Positions 8,637-16,043 of a stretch of 33,653 bases of DNA are shown one piece after another. The position numbers and the translations under genes were made by a program. Every line of letters begins with the position of its first letter. Position 1 is the first letter of the stretch. The notes beneath the pieces are model-generated. The model saw only the letters and a program-made list of their open reading frames with translations, was not told where the DNA came from and ran no database searches. Source of the DNA: DASYDU01 sp031403315 (lineage in GTDB: Bacteria; Planctomycetota; Planctomycetia; Pirellulales; Lacipirellulaceae); the NCBI GenBank assembly GCA_031403315.1, contig JANNTD010000355.1:1-33653 (forward strand), in the 5' to 3' direction.

Positions 8637-9656
8637 ATGACGTCGCGGTCTGTGAGTCGGATGGCAGCTTTGGCTGTCGCAATGGTGCTGCTAGGTGGCA
8701 CGTTTGCCCAAGCGGCAGTGATCGGCACCACGGCTTTGGTGCGGAATCCTCCGGGTGTGCCGTTTAACGCCCCAGAGGCTGCTTTGGGAGCGCCGTGGGT
8801 TGGCTACACGCTCGGCTTGGCGACAAACGCCGGTGAGTTGATCGGCGGTATTGACGTAAGCATTGGTGGCACATTGCACCAACGCTGGACGGTTGGCGAA
8901 GATCCGGATACGGGTGACCCAATTAACGTTTCGACGCCCAACAGCACCAATGCGACCGCTGGTGACAGCCATTTGCGTGCAGTTACCGGCGCTTTGTTCG
9001 GCTCGGGTCCGGATGAAGACAACAGCCTGGCCGGCAGCCCGCTGGCGAACACTGCCACCAACACTTATGGCGTGGGTAGCTTTTTGAAGGGTGCGTGGGG
9101 CATCACCAACGCGCTGACGACCGCCAATTTGGCGTACATCGTGATTCCATTCGGCAGCCAAACGACCACCGACATTCGCGTTGCAATTGCTGATCCGAAT
9201 GGTAACATCATCGGCAACTTGACCTCGGCGAACTTCCCCGGATTTGAGCCGGTTACGAACAATCCGCCAGTGATTACCGACGCGGATCTGGGCATTGTCT
9301 GGCTCGACATGAATAGTCCGCCGAGTCCGACGACCATCATGCACCAGTTCGCGGTGGTCGACGACCATCCGATCAGCGAACTAACCTGGGCTCTTGATTC
9401 CGTTAATTACGTCGGCACAGGCACTGGTCTGTTGAATGCTCCGACGATTGACGCCAACGGCAAGCTGAGCTGGGCGGCGGACGGTTCTGGAGAAGGCCAG
9501 TACACGTTCAATGTCCGTGCGACGGATGCCGGCCCCGGTGCCAACTTGTTTGACATCGGTAACGTCACGCTCTTCCTGCATGTGCCGGAGCCCACCAGCA
9601 TGGTGCTCTTCGGCTTGGCGCTGGTCGGTTTTGCCGGCTTCCGCCGTAAGCAATAA
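8637..9656 (+). CDS. PEP-CTERM protein, HQRW/GDSHL domain family, copy A
   Basis: A 339-residue exported protein. A signal peptide (about 1-26, ending AQA) precedes an uncharacterised domain (about 27-205) with the family's landmarks: PPGVPFNAPEAALGAPWVGY, GELIGGID, LHQRW, GDSHLR, an EDNS acidic motif, YGVGSFLKGAWG and AYIVIP. An Ig-like module of He_PIG type follows (about 215-310; NGKLSWAADGSGEGQYTF). The C terminus is the sorting signal VPEPTS, a hydrophobic segment and FRRKQ. The ATG at 8637 is preceded by AAAGGGAG at a good distance. The central 245 nt (8874-9118) are almost identical to the gene at 12566 (three differences), while the flanks are diverged, a sign of recent gene conversion. 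The function of the domain is unknown; it is presumably extracellular. Confidence 0.9.
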   Translation: MTSRSVSRMAALAVAMVLLGGTFAQAAVIGTTALVRNPPGVPFNAPEAALGAPWVGYTLGLATNAGELIGGIDVSIGGTLHQRWTVGEDPDTGDPINVSTPNSTNATAGDSHLRAVTGALFGSGPDEDNSLAGSPLANTATNTYGVGSFLKGAWGITNALTTANLAYIVIPFGSQTTTDIRVAIADPNGNIIGNLTSANFPGFEPVTNNPPVITDADLGIVWLDMNSPPSPTTIMHQFAVVDDHPISELTWALDSVNYVGTGTGLLNAPTIDANGKLSWAADGSGEGQYTFNVRATDAGPGANLFDIGNVTLFLHVPEPTSMVLFGLALVGFAGFRRKQ

Positions 9657-9672
9657 ATTTTTGAAAAAGTGA

Positions 9673-9701
9673 TTGACAGCTCGAATTCCTGCTGGTAGAA
9701 T
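9673..9701 (+). promoter_or_regulatory. Near-consensus sigma70 promoter
   Basis: TTGACA (9673-9678), 17-nt spacer, TAGAAT (9696-9701). It lies 17 nt after the stop codon of copy A. No ORF follows before a strong terminator at 9791-9836, so it probably drives a small RNA or an attenuated leader of the next gene. Confidence 0.75.
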
Positions 9702-9707
9702 CGGCAT

Positions 9708-9836
9708 ATCGAGAGTGAATCTCGGTTTTTACAGGTTGGTTTTTAACAGTTAGATTTTCGAGTCGAACTCACGAGTAGCTAAAAATTCAAAAGGCCCGGA
9801 ACACACGTCGTGTGTGTTCCGAGGCCTTTTTTGTTT
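9708..9836 (+). ncRNA. Putative small RNA (about 130 nt)
   Basis: The interval runs from the predicted start site of the promoter at 9673-9701 to the end of an intrinsic terminator. It is AT-rich compared with the surrounding genes and has no ORF with a ribosome site. It may be a stand-alone small RNA or a prematurely terminated leader for the PEP-CTERM gene at 10275. The call rests on promoter plus terminator geometry only; I recognise no RNA family. Confidence 0.5.
9791..9836 (+). terminator. Intrinsic terminator
   Basis: A stem of 16 bp with one bulged base (9791-9806 against 9812-9828), a short loop and a T tract (9827-9832, then GTTT). It would end both the putative small RNA and read-through from copy A. 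The A-rich left flank also gives it some potential in the other direction. Confidence 0.85.
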
Positions 9837-10274
9837 GCCGCTACTCAAAACTCGTTTGGCTCAAAGGCGTTTAGGTCAAGAGATCAAGGGTGGGGGCCAA
9901 CGCGACCGCGTGGCTAAAAAGCTCAAGTCCCAGTTCAGCGATTGCTGCCGAGCCCGGACGACAAGCTCTCCAATACAGACAGATTCAGCTTCACTCTTTC
10001 GAGGCTAACTAGGAGGACAGTGCTAATGCTTATGGCGACGGTAGTGCAAGACAAATAGTCCCAACGGGACAGCTCCCTCGGGGCTGTTCTCACGGGTCTG
10101 GCGACGGCCGCTTGTGGCGGACGTCACCACACCGCACTACCTGCGAACGATTGACGACGCCCCACGCCAGCTTGCTGGTTGATGAGCAACGTGAAGTGCA
10201 TGGCGTCGACAATCGAGTTGTTCGAGTTCCATCAGTATCTGGTACTACTTCTTAAGCTTTGGAGTGAAACGAAT
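9837..10274 (+). other. Gene-free interval upstream of copy B
   Basis: About 440 nt with no convincing gene. It holds a short palindrome GTCCC-AAC-GGGAC (10058-10070) followed by a second GC-rich inverted segment, similar to dispersed planctomycete repeats. I could not find a convincing promoter for the gene at 10275. Confidence 0.4.
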
Positions 10275-11300
10275 ATGTTACGTAAATCTTTTGCATTTGC
10301 TGTGGTCGCGGTTTTGACGGTTAGCTCGTTGGCTCAAGCGGCGGTGCTCGGCATCGCGACGTTGAAGGCCAACCCGCCGGGCGTGGCGTTTGGTAGTCCG
10401 GACGCTGCTCTTGGTGCACCCTGGGTGTCGTACGCTCTCGATCTGTCGACAAACGCCGGTGAGTTGATCGGTGGCATCGACGTGTCGATCACGGGCCAGT
10501 TGCACCAACGCTGGACGTTCGACGAAGATTCCGGAACCTTCCTGCCGACTGGCAACAGCGCCAATCAGACGAATGGCGACAGCCACTTGCGGGCGGTTGC
10601 CGGCTCCCTGTTCGGTGCTGGTCCGACCGAAAACAACCCCGGCACTGGTAGTCCGCTGGCCGACAATGCCACCTCCGATTACGGCGTGGGCACGACCTTG
10701 TCGGGTGCGTGGGGCCTCCTGCCTGCGAGCCAGCTCTCGACCGCGAGTCTCGCGTACATCGTGATTCCATCGGATTCGCTAGCGAACCTGGCCCTCACTG
10801 TCCAAGTTGCTAATCCCGGTGGTGACATCATCGGGAACCTTACCAAAGCAGATTTCCCAGGTCTGGGCGGCATTGTCCCCCCCGGAAACACCGCGCCGGC
10901 CATTGGCGACCTCGGTCCGCTCGTGGGCGACATGAGCCTCAACGGCCCGAACGTGGCAACGATCGTTTCGGGTACGCCTTCGGCCGACGACAATCAGTTG
11001 CCGGGAGCTCCGCTGGCCTGGTCGATCCTGAGCAGCGATCCGGCCAATCCGGGCGTTCCGCTGCTGGCCCCGACGATCAATCCGGCCACCGGTTTGTTCA
11101 GCTGGGACGTCAACGGCTCGAAGGAGGGCACGTATAAGTTCACGGTCCAAGGGACCGACAACGGTCTGCCCGGCACCCTCGGCCCGCTTTCGGACACCGG
11201 TCTTGTGACGGTGAACGTGATCGTCCCCGAGCCGGCGACCCTGTCGCTGCTCGGCCTGGCCTTGGTCGGCTTTGTGGGCTTCGCCCGCCGCCGCAGCTAA
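10275..11300 (+). CDS. PEP-CTERM protein, HQRW/GDSHL domain family, copy B
   Basis: A 341-residue exported protein. The signal peptide (about 1-22, ending LAQA) leads into the same uncharacterised domain as copy A (PPGVAFGSPDAALGAPWVSY, GELIGGID, LHQRW, GDSHLR, YGVGTTLSGAWG, AYIVIP). The linker reads GDLGPLVGDMSLN, shared with the first half of the gene at 13681, then a He_PIG-like Ig module (PATGLFSWDVNGSKEGTY). The end is VPEPAT, a hydrophobic helix and FARRRS. ATG 10275 was chosen over upstream in-frame starts because the signal peptide begins there and GGAG lies 10 nt before it. At DNA level it is the most diverged of the four plus-strand genes and shows no obvious conversion tract. A strong terminator follows. 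Confidence 0.9.
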   Translation: MLRKSFAFAVVAVLTVSSLAQAAVLGIATLKANPPGVAFGSPDAALGAPWVSYALDLSTNAGELIGGIDVSITGQLHQRWTFDEDSGTFLPTGNSANQTNGDSHLRAVAGSLFGAGPTENNPGTGSPLADNATSDYGVGTTLSGAWGLLPASQLSTASLAYIVIPSDSLANLALTVQVANPGGDIIGNLTKADFPGLGGIVPPGNTAPAIGDLGPLVGDMSLNGPNVATIVSGTPSADDNQLPGAPLAWSILSSDPANPGVPLLAPTINPATGLFSWDVNGSKEGTYKFTVQGTDNGLPGTLGPLSDTGLVTVNVIVPEPATLSLLGLALVGFVGFARRRS

Positions 11301-11312
11301 GCCACTTGCCCC

Positions 11313-11345
11313 GAATCCTCTCCCTGTGGGAGAGGGCAGGGTGAG
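11313..11345. repeat. Short dispersed-type repeat (CTCTCCCTGTGGGAGAGG core)
   Basis: A small perfect hairpin CTCTCCC-TGT-GGGAGAG followed by GCAGGGTGAGGG. This motif is a known type of intergenic repeat found in many bacterial genomes. It sits between the stop codon of copy B and its terminator. Confidence 0.6.
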
Positions 11346-11366
11346 GGACCACAACTTGAAACCTAC

Positions 11367-11398
11367 AAGGGCCGCGGGATTTTCCCGCGGCCCTTTTT
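11367..11398 (+). terminator. Intrinsic terminator of copy B
   Basis: A perfect 13-bp stem (11367-11379 and 11383-11395) with a 3-nt loop, ending in a run of five T. It separates the PEP-CTERM gene from the toxin-antitoxin unit. Confidence 0.9.
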
Positions 11399-11418
11399 GC
11401 GTTTCGTCAGACACTCAA

Positions 11419-11447
11419 TTGACGAAAGTAGGATAATGTGGTATATT
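11419..11447 (+). promoter_or_regulatory. Promoter of the VapBC operon, giving a probably leaderless mRNA
   Basis: TTGACG (11419-11424), 17-nt spacer, TATATT (11442-11447). The antitoxin ATG is at 11454, just 6 nt after the -10 box, which is where transcription should begin. There is no ribosome site between them, so the mRNA likely starts at or next to the start codon. Confidence 0.7.
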
Positions 11448-11453
11448 CATGCT

Positions 11454-11663
11454 ATGAAGTCCCGACTTAGTATTACGATTGAAAAGCAATATGTTGACGC
11501 ACTCCAGCGGGCCAGTTGCGAGGAGAATCGGTCGCTGAGCAACCAGATCGAATCGATCCTTGCCCAGTGGCTTCGCAGTCGCCCGGTCTCCGAGCAGGTT
11601 CCCACGACCCCAGGCCGCTTCGTTGGCAAGTTCTCCCGCGAGGAGACGTATGCCGACGATTGA
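11454..11663 (+). CDS. vapB: Antitoxin, ribbon-helix-helix type (VapB-like)
   Basis: A 69-residue protein whose first half fits a ribbon-helix-helix fold: an alternating strand (KSRLSITIEKQY), a helix (VDALQRASCEENR) and the helix after SLSNQIESILAQWL. The C-terminal tail is disordered-looking and acidic at its end, as expected for the toxin-wrapping part of an antitoxin. Such proteins bind DNA as dimers, repress their own promoter and neutralise the partner toxin. ATG 11454 is preferred over an upstream in-frame start (11397), which overlaps the terminator. The gene overlaps the toxin gene by 14 nt, the usual coupling of such pairs. Confidence 0.8.
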   Translation: MKSRLSITIEKQYVDALQRASCEENRSLSNQIESILAQWLRSRPVSEQVPTTPGRFVGKFSREETYADD

Positions 11664-12099
11664 AGGCCGTTACCTGCTCGATACAAATGTGCTGATCTAC
11701 GCCTCGCTGGACAACGATCCGCGTTGCGAGCAGGCGCGTCAAGCAATCGAGCAGGGGCGCCGGCCAGATTGCGAGGCGTTCATGTCGGTGCAGAACCTGG
11801 CGGAGATGTATCCGAATCTCACGGGACCCAAGACGCAGCCGCCCGACACGCCCGTCGAGGCCAGCGAAAAGATTCGTCGCCTGGCGGCCTTGTCGTACGT
11901 TCAGGTTTTGCCCGTGTCGTTCGCCGTCATCCATTTGGCACTGGAACTGGCCGAGCGCTACCAGGTGCGACGCCAGAAATTTTTTGACATGCAGCTCGCG
12001 GCAACGCTCATCCTTCACGACATCTCGACCCTCGTCACGGAAAACGCCGGCGATTTCACCGCAATCCCAGAAATCCGGGTTGTGGATCCGTTTGCATAG
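11650..12099 (+). CDS. vapC: PIN-domain toxin (VapC-like ribonuclease)
   Basis: A 149-residue PIN-domain protein. The four acidic residues of the metal site are visible: D11 in LLDTNVLIY, E52 in NLAEMY, D113 in FFDMQLAAT and D135 in ENAGDF. VapC toxins are Mg2+-dependent ribonucleases, often cutting tRNA or the sarcin-ricin loop of 23S rRNA; the target here is unknown. The start at ATG 11650 has GAGGAG upstream and lies inside the end of the antitoxin gene, so translation is coupled. The pair sits between two members of the PEP-CTERM family and interrupts that array. It looks intact. Confidence 0.88.
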   Translation: MPTIEGRYLLDTNVLIYASLDNDPRCEQARQAIEQGRRPDCEAFMSVQNLAEMYPNLTGPKTQPPDTPVEASEKIRRLAALSYVQVLPVSFAVIHLALELAERYQVRRQKFFDMQLAATLILHDISTLVTENAGDFTAIPEIRVVDPFA

Positions 12100-12565
12100 A
12101 GCGCGTTTCGCTAACGGTAACGGTCGACGTGACCCAGGCCCCGGAGCCGATTACTGCGCATTCGGGCCGGAAAATCCTTGCGATTTGCGCCGCTGGGGGG
12201 TAGGATCGAGGCCGAGCGGCGAAGGAACCGCGACGCACCCCAGTTTTCACGACCTGGCAACTGGCGCCGACTTCGTCCCCCCGCACGTTTTTTCTGAGTG
12301 CTAATGATCTCGACGAACGATCTCGACGAACGGTGATGCAGCACTCCTCCGTGCGAGGAGTTTCTTCTTGAGCATCGCCGACGTGCGCGGCTGAGCGGCT
12401 GTCCGGAAAGTGTCCGTTCGTGGACTTGTCCGTTGGTGGCGACGGGTGACTCGCCTGCCGGCAGTTCCGTCTGAGGTAGAACAGTAGCAATCGACAGGCG
12501 AGCCGCCTGTCACCACGGCAAATGTGATTTGCAGGGCGACTATCGATCAAAAGCGGAGGGAAGTA
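12100..12565. repeat. Gene-free interval with tandem and inverted repeats
   Basis: No gene seen. It contains a 13-bp tandem duplication GATCTCGACGAAC (12306-12318, 12319-12331), a small hairpin CTCCTC/GAGGAG (12344-12360) followed by TTTCTTC, three TGTCCG motifs (12400, 12411, 12427), and an imperfect 25-bp inverted repeat (12436-12460 and 12492-12516; about five mismatches) whose arms carry a CTCGCCTG core. The last resembles a dispersed planctomycete repeat. Confidence 0.55.
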
Positions 12566-13618
12566 ATGAATCGATTTCAAAACTTAGCATTCTTGGCGGC
12601 ACTGGCAGCCGCTGCAACGATAACGTTTGGCACCGCGGCCGAAGCGGGGGTGATCGGCACGGTGGCCTTGGTGCGGAATCCGCCCGGTGTGCCGTTCAAC
12701 GCCCCAGAGGCTGCTTTGGGAGCGCCGTGGGTTGGATACACGATCGGATTGGCGACCACGGCCGGCGAGTTGATCGGCGGGGTCGACGTGACGATCACCG
12801 GTCAATTGCACCAACGCTGGACGGTTGGCGAAGATCCGGATACGGGTGACCCAATTAACGTTTCGACGCCCAACAACGCCAATGCGACCGCTGGTGACAG
12901 CCATTTGCGTGCAGTTACCGGCGCTTTGTTCGGCTCGGGTCCGGATGAAGACAACAGCCTGGCCGGCAGCCCGCTGGCGAACACTGCCATCAACACTTAT
13001 GGCGTGGGTAGCTTTTTGAAGGGTGCGTGGGGCATCACCAACGCGCTGACATCGGCAAACGTGGCGTACATCGTGATCCCGCGAGGCAGTGAGGTACAAA
13101 CGGACATTCGTGTGACAGTCGCCAATCCACAGGGCGACATCATCGGGAATCTCACGCGAAACAACTTCCCGTTTATTGGCGACACGCTTCAACGGCCGCC
13201 CGTGATTACCGATGCGGATCTGGGCACGATCTGGTTGGACATGAATAACCCGCCCGCTCCGACGACCATCATGCATCAGTTCGTGGCGGTCGACGACCAT
13301 ACTCCGATCAGCGAACTGACCTGGAGTTTTGAGTCTGCTGAGTATGCTGGCACGGGCACCGGCCTGTTGAACGCTCCGACGCTGGATGCCAACGGCAAGC
13401 TGAGCTGGGCTGCGGACGGTTCGGGAGAAGGCCAGTACACGTTCAATGTCCGTGCGACGGATGCCGGTCCCGGCACGCCGCTGCACGACATCGGTTCGGT
13501 GACGGTCTTCTTGCATGTGCCGGAGCCGACGAGCTGCGTGCTGGTTGGATCGGCATTGGTGGGATTGTTGTGTGCTGTGCGGCGGCGAGCGCGGTCGCTG
13601 AATCGAGCAGCGGGATGA
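12566..13618 (+). CDS. PEP-CTERM protein, HQRW/GDSHL domain family, copy C (mosaic)
   Basis: A 350-residue exported protein with the same order as copy A: signal peptide (about 1-26, ending AAEA), uncharacterised domain with LHQRW and GDSHLR (about 27-205), He_PIG-like module (NGKLSWAADGSGEGQYTF), then VPEPTS, a hydrophobic helix and a basic tail (AVRRRARSLNRAAG). ATG 12566 follows a strong GGAGGGA ribosome site. The gene is a mosaic at DNA level: 12631-12820 closely matches the next gene (13746-13935, about ten differences), 12806-13050 matches copy A (three differences in 245 nt), and its first 35 coding bases plus ribosome site match the minus-strand gene at 30853-31542. The long basic tail resembles the fusion joint of the next gene. 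Function unknown. Confidence 0.9.
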   Translation: MNRFQNLAFLAALAAAATITFGTAAEAGVIGTVALVRNPPGVPFNAPEAALGAPWVGYTIGLATTAGELIGGVDVTITGQLHQRWTVGEDPDTGDPINVSTPNNANATAGDSHLRAVTGALFGSGPDEDNSLAGSPLANTAINTYGVGSFLKGAWGITNALTSANVAYIVIPRGSEVQTDIRVTVANPQGDIIGNLTRNNFPFIGDTLQRPPVITDADLGTIWLDMNNPPAPTTIMHQFVAVDDHTPISELTWSFESAEYAGTGTGLLNAPTLDANGKLSWAADGSGEGQYTFNVRATDAGPGTPLHDIGSVTVFLHVPEPTSCVLVGSALVGLLCAVRRRARSLNRAAG

Positions 13619-13680
13619 TGTGAAGTTTGGCCAGCGTGTCGCCGGGGATTGTGGCGTAGGCATTTGACTTGGAGAGAACA

Positions 13681-15696
13681 ATGAATCGAATCCACAGATT
13701 AACATTCTTGGCAGCGGCGGTCGCTGTTGCGGCATTAACCGTTGGCACCGCGGCCGAGGCGGCGGTGATCGGCACGGCGGCTTTGGTGCGGAATCCGCCC
13801 GGTGCGCCGTTCAACACCCCAGAGGCTGCTTTGGGAGCGCCGTGGGTTGGATACACGATCGGCTTGGCGACCACGGCCGGCGAGTTGATTGGCGGGGTCG
13901 ACGTGACGATCACCGGCCAATTGCATCAACGCTGGGTGATTGGCGAGGACGACTTCGGTAACCCGGCCAATTTGCCGACACCCAATAGCGGCAATGCCAC
14001 GGCCGGAGACAGCCATTTGCGAGCCGTCGCGGGCGCTTTGTTTGGCTCGGGTCCGAGCGAGGACAACAGCCTGGCCGGCAGCCCGCTGGCAAACACCGCC
14101 TCCGCAACCTATGGCATCGGCAGCTTTTTGAAGGGTGCGTGGGGCATTCCCAACGCACAGACGACGGCGAACGTGGCCTACATCGTTATTCCGTGTGGTA
14201 GCGTGACTGTTACGGACATTCGCATTACGGTGGCTAGCCCGGACGGCAACATCATCGGCAACTTGACCTCGGCGAACTTCCCGTCCCATGAACCACCTTC
14301 GGAACTGGTGGTGGGCGATTTGGGACCGTTGGTGGGCGACATGAGTCTTAACCCGCCCCAGACGCCGACGATCGTGTCGGGCACCCTGCCGGCGTCGGAT
14401 GATCAGGCCGGTATCGCCAACCTGTCCTGGATGTTCGACGGTCCGTCGACGGGCCCGGGGGCTCCACTCATTGCCCCAACGCTCGATCCGGCGACTGGAT
14501 TGTTCACCTGGGACGTGAATGGCTCGAAGGGCGGCCTGTACACGTTTCCGATCAAGGCGACAAATTCCGATCTGTGTTTCTCCAAGTCGGATAGTGGCTT
14601 GCTGACGGTCGAGGTGGTTGTACCTGAACCAGCGAGCGTCATGCTTGCCGGAGTGGCGTTGGTTGCGCTTGGTTGCGTAAATCGACGACGATCGCATTCG
14701 CGCAATCGTCGCGAGCTGCCGGCTAGAGCGGTGCGGATCCTTGCGGCAGCGCTCAGCCTCGCCGTAATGCTGGGCACCACGGCCGAGGCGGCGGTGATCG
14801 GCACGGCGACGTTGGTGCGGCAGCCACCCGGTGTGCCGTTCGCGGCTCCGGATGCGGCTTTGCCGGCTCCGTGGGTCGGGTACTCACTTGGCCTGCAAAC
14901 GACGGCGAGCGAATTGATCGCCGGGATCGACGTCACGATTCACGGCACGCTGCACCAGCGTTGGGTATTCAACGAAGATTTTGCGATGTTTGACCCGACG
15001 CCAAACAGCGCAAATCAATCCAACGGCGACAGCCACTTGCGGGCGCCCGCTCAAATTGGTTTCAATGGTCCGAGCGAGGACAATAGCGGCAACGGCAGCC
15101 CGCTGGCCGATACGGCGACAAGCGACTATGGCGTGGGCAGCTTTTTATCGGGCACATGGGGCGTCACCAACGCGACGACGGCCAATCTGGCCTACATTGT
15201 CATACCGAGCGGCAGCGAGCCATTGACGGACATTCGCGTTTTGGTCGGCAATTCCCAAGGCGACATCATCGGTGAATTGACGTCGCGCGATTTCCCCGGG
15301 TTCATGCCACCCGAGTTTCCGCCCGTGGTTGAGGATCTCACGGTCCGTCGGTCGATTGGTTTTCCGATTCCGATCTTGACTGCCACGCTGCCGGTGAGCG
15401 ACGACAGTCCGCTCGATGAACTCACGTGGAACCTCGACAGCTTCACCGGTCCGAACCCGCCCTTGAATCCGCCGACGGTCGACCCGGCGACGGGCCTCTT
15501 CACCTGGAACTTCAACGGCGCCCAGCTCGGCGGCACCTACCAGGCGGTCATCCGGGCCACCGACACATTCGGTCTGTCGGACACGGGCACGTTGACGATC
15601 CTACCGGCCCCCGAGCCGACGTGCATGACACTCCTTGGACTGGCTCTGATCGGCCTGACCGGCACCTTTCGCCACCGCCTCACTTTACGGCGATGA
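13681..15696 (+). CDS. Fused double PEP-CTERM protein, HQRW/GDSHL domain family (copies D1 and D2)
   Basis: A single open frame of 671 codons holding two complete PEP-CTERM proteins. D1 (1-340): signal peptide ending AAEA (about 27), domain with LHQRW (81-85) and GDSHLR (109-114), He_PIG-like module (about 220-312), sorting signal VPEPAS (314-319), hydrophobic helix, NRRRS. Then a basic joint (341-350) runs without a stop into a second signal peptide (351-370, again ending TTAEA) and D2 (371-671): LHQRW (424-428), GDSHLR (449-454), Ig-like module, APEPTC (643-648) and a basic tail. ATG 13681 has GGAGAG 6 nt upstream. A GTG at 14731 is the natural start of D2, so D2 may also be made separately, but no good ribosome site precedes it. 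It looks like a tandem duplication in which the D1 stop codon was lost. Confidence 0.88.
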   Translation: MNRIHRLTFLAAAVAVAALTVGTAAEAAVIGTAALVRNPPGAPFNTPEAALGAPWVGYTIGLATTAGELIGGVDVTITGQLHQRWVIGEDDFGNPANLPTPNSGNATAGDSHLRAVAGALFGSGPSEDNSLAGSPLANTASATYGIGSFLKGAWGIPNAQTTANVAYIVIPCGSVTVTDIRITVASPDGNIIGNLTSANFPSHEPPSELVVGDLGPLVGDMSLNPPQTPTIVSGTLPASDDQAGIANLSWMFDGPSTGPGAPLIAPTLDPATGLFTWDVNGSKGGLYTFPIKATNSDLCFSKSDSGLLTVEVVVPEPASVMLAGVALVALGCVNRRRSHSRNRRELPARAVRILAAALSLAVMLGTTAEAAVIGTATLVRQPPGVPFAAPDAALPAPWVGYSLGLQTTASELIAGIDVTIHGTLHQRWVFNEDFAMFDPTPNSANQSNGDSHLRAPAQIGFNGPSEDNSGNGSPLADTATSDYGVGSFLSGTWGVTNATTANLAYIVIPSGSEPLTDIRVLVGNSQGDIIGELTSRDFPGFMPPEFPPVVEDLTVRRSIGFPIPILTATLPVSDDSPLDELTWNLDSFTGPNPPLNPPTVDPATGLFTWNFNGAQLGGTYQAVIRATDTFGLSDTGTLTILPAPEPTCMTLLGLALIGLTGTFRHRLTLRR

Positions 15697-15826
15697 AATT
15701 TGGATCCGACCGCCGCGGAGGCTGATTTCGGCCGACATTTTGTCGCGGCCCGGCGTTGCTAAATCCCGCGGCGAGAGAATTTTTGGGTTTTTCCCAATTT
15801 TATTGGGGAATACCGCTGGACACCGG
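15697..15826 (+). other. Gap after the fused gene, with a weak terminator-like hairpin
   Basis: No gene. A short hairpin TTGGG-TTTTT-CCCAA (15783-15797) is followed by TTTTATT, a weak candidate terminator. It directly abuts the next promoter. Confidence 0.35.
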
Positions 15827-15832
15827 TATAAT
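15803..15832 (+). promoter_or_regulatory. Promoter of the protease gene
   Basis: A perfect TATAAT (15827-15832) lies 18 nt after TTGGGG (15803-15808). Transcription should start near 15839, giving a leader of about 205 nt that contains a small inverted repeat AGTCGT/ACGACT (about 15870-15893). Confidence 0.65.
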
Positions 15833-16043
15833 CCACGCACTCACGTCGGGCGGGCCAGGCTTTGATGTGAGTCGTGCGACGAATGTACGACTTGTGAAAT
15901 AGTCATCGTTGGCGGAAGCAGCCAAAACAGGGGCTCTTCTTTTGCCGACCGCGACGCCCGGTCGGCTGCACTCGCAGAACAGGCTGTTCGCCGGTAGAAA
16001 TACGTCTGGCCACGGATCACGAATGCTCTTCTGGAGGCGGGTG

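Noticed and set aside
11650..12099. Signs of a mobile element carrying VapBC
   Set aside because: No transposase, integrase, terminal repeats or target duplication could be seen around it.
12584..13735. A 383-codon minus-strand frame opposite copy C, similar to frames opposite copies A and D
   Set aside because: Similarity between these frames only reflects DNA identity of the sense paralogs.
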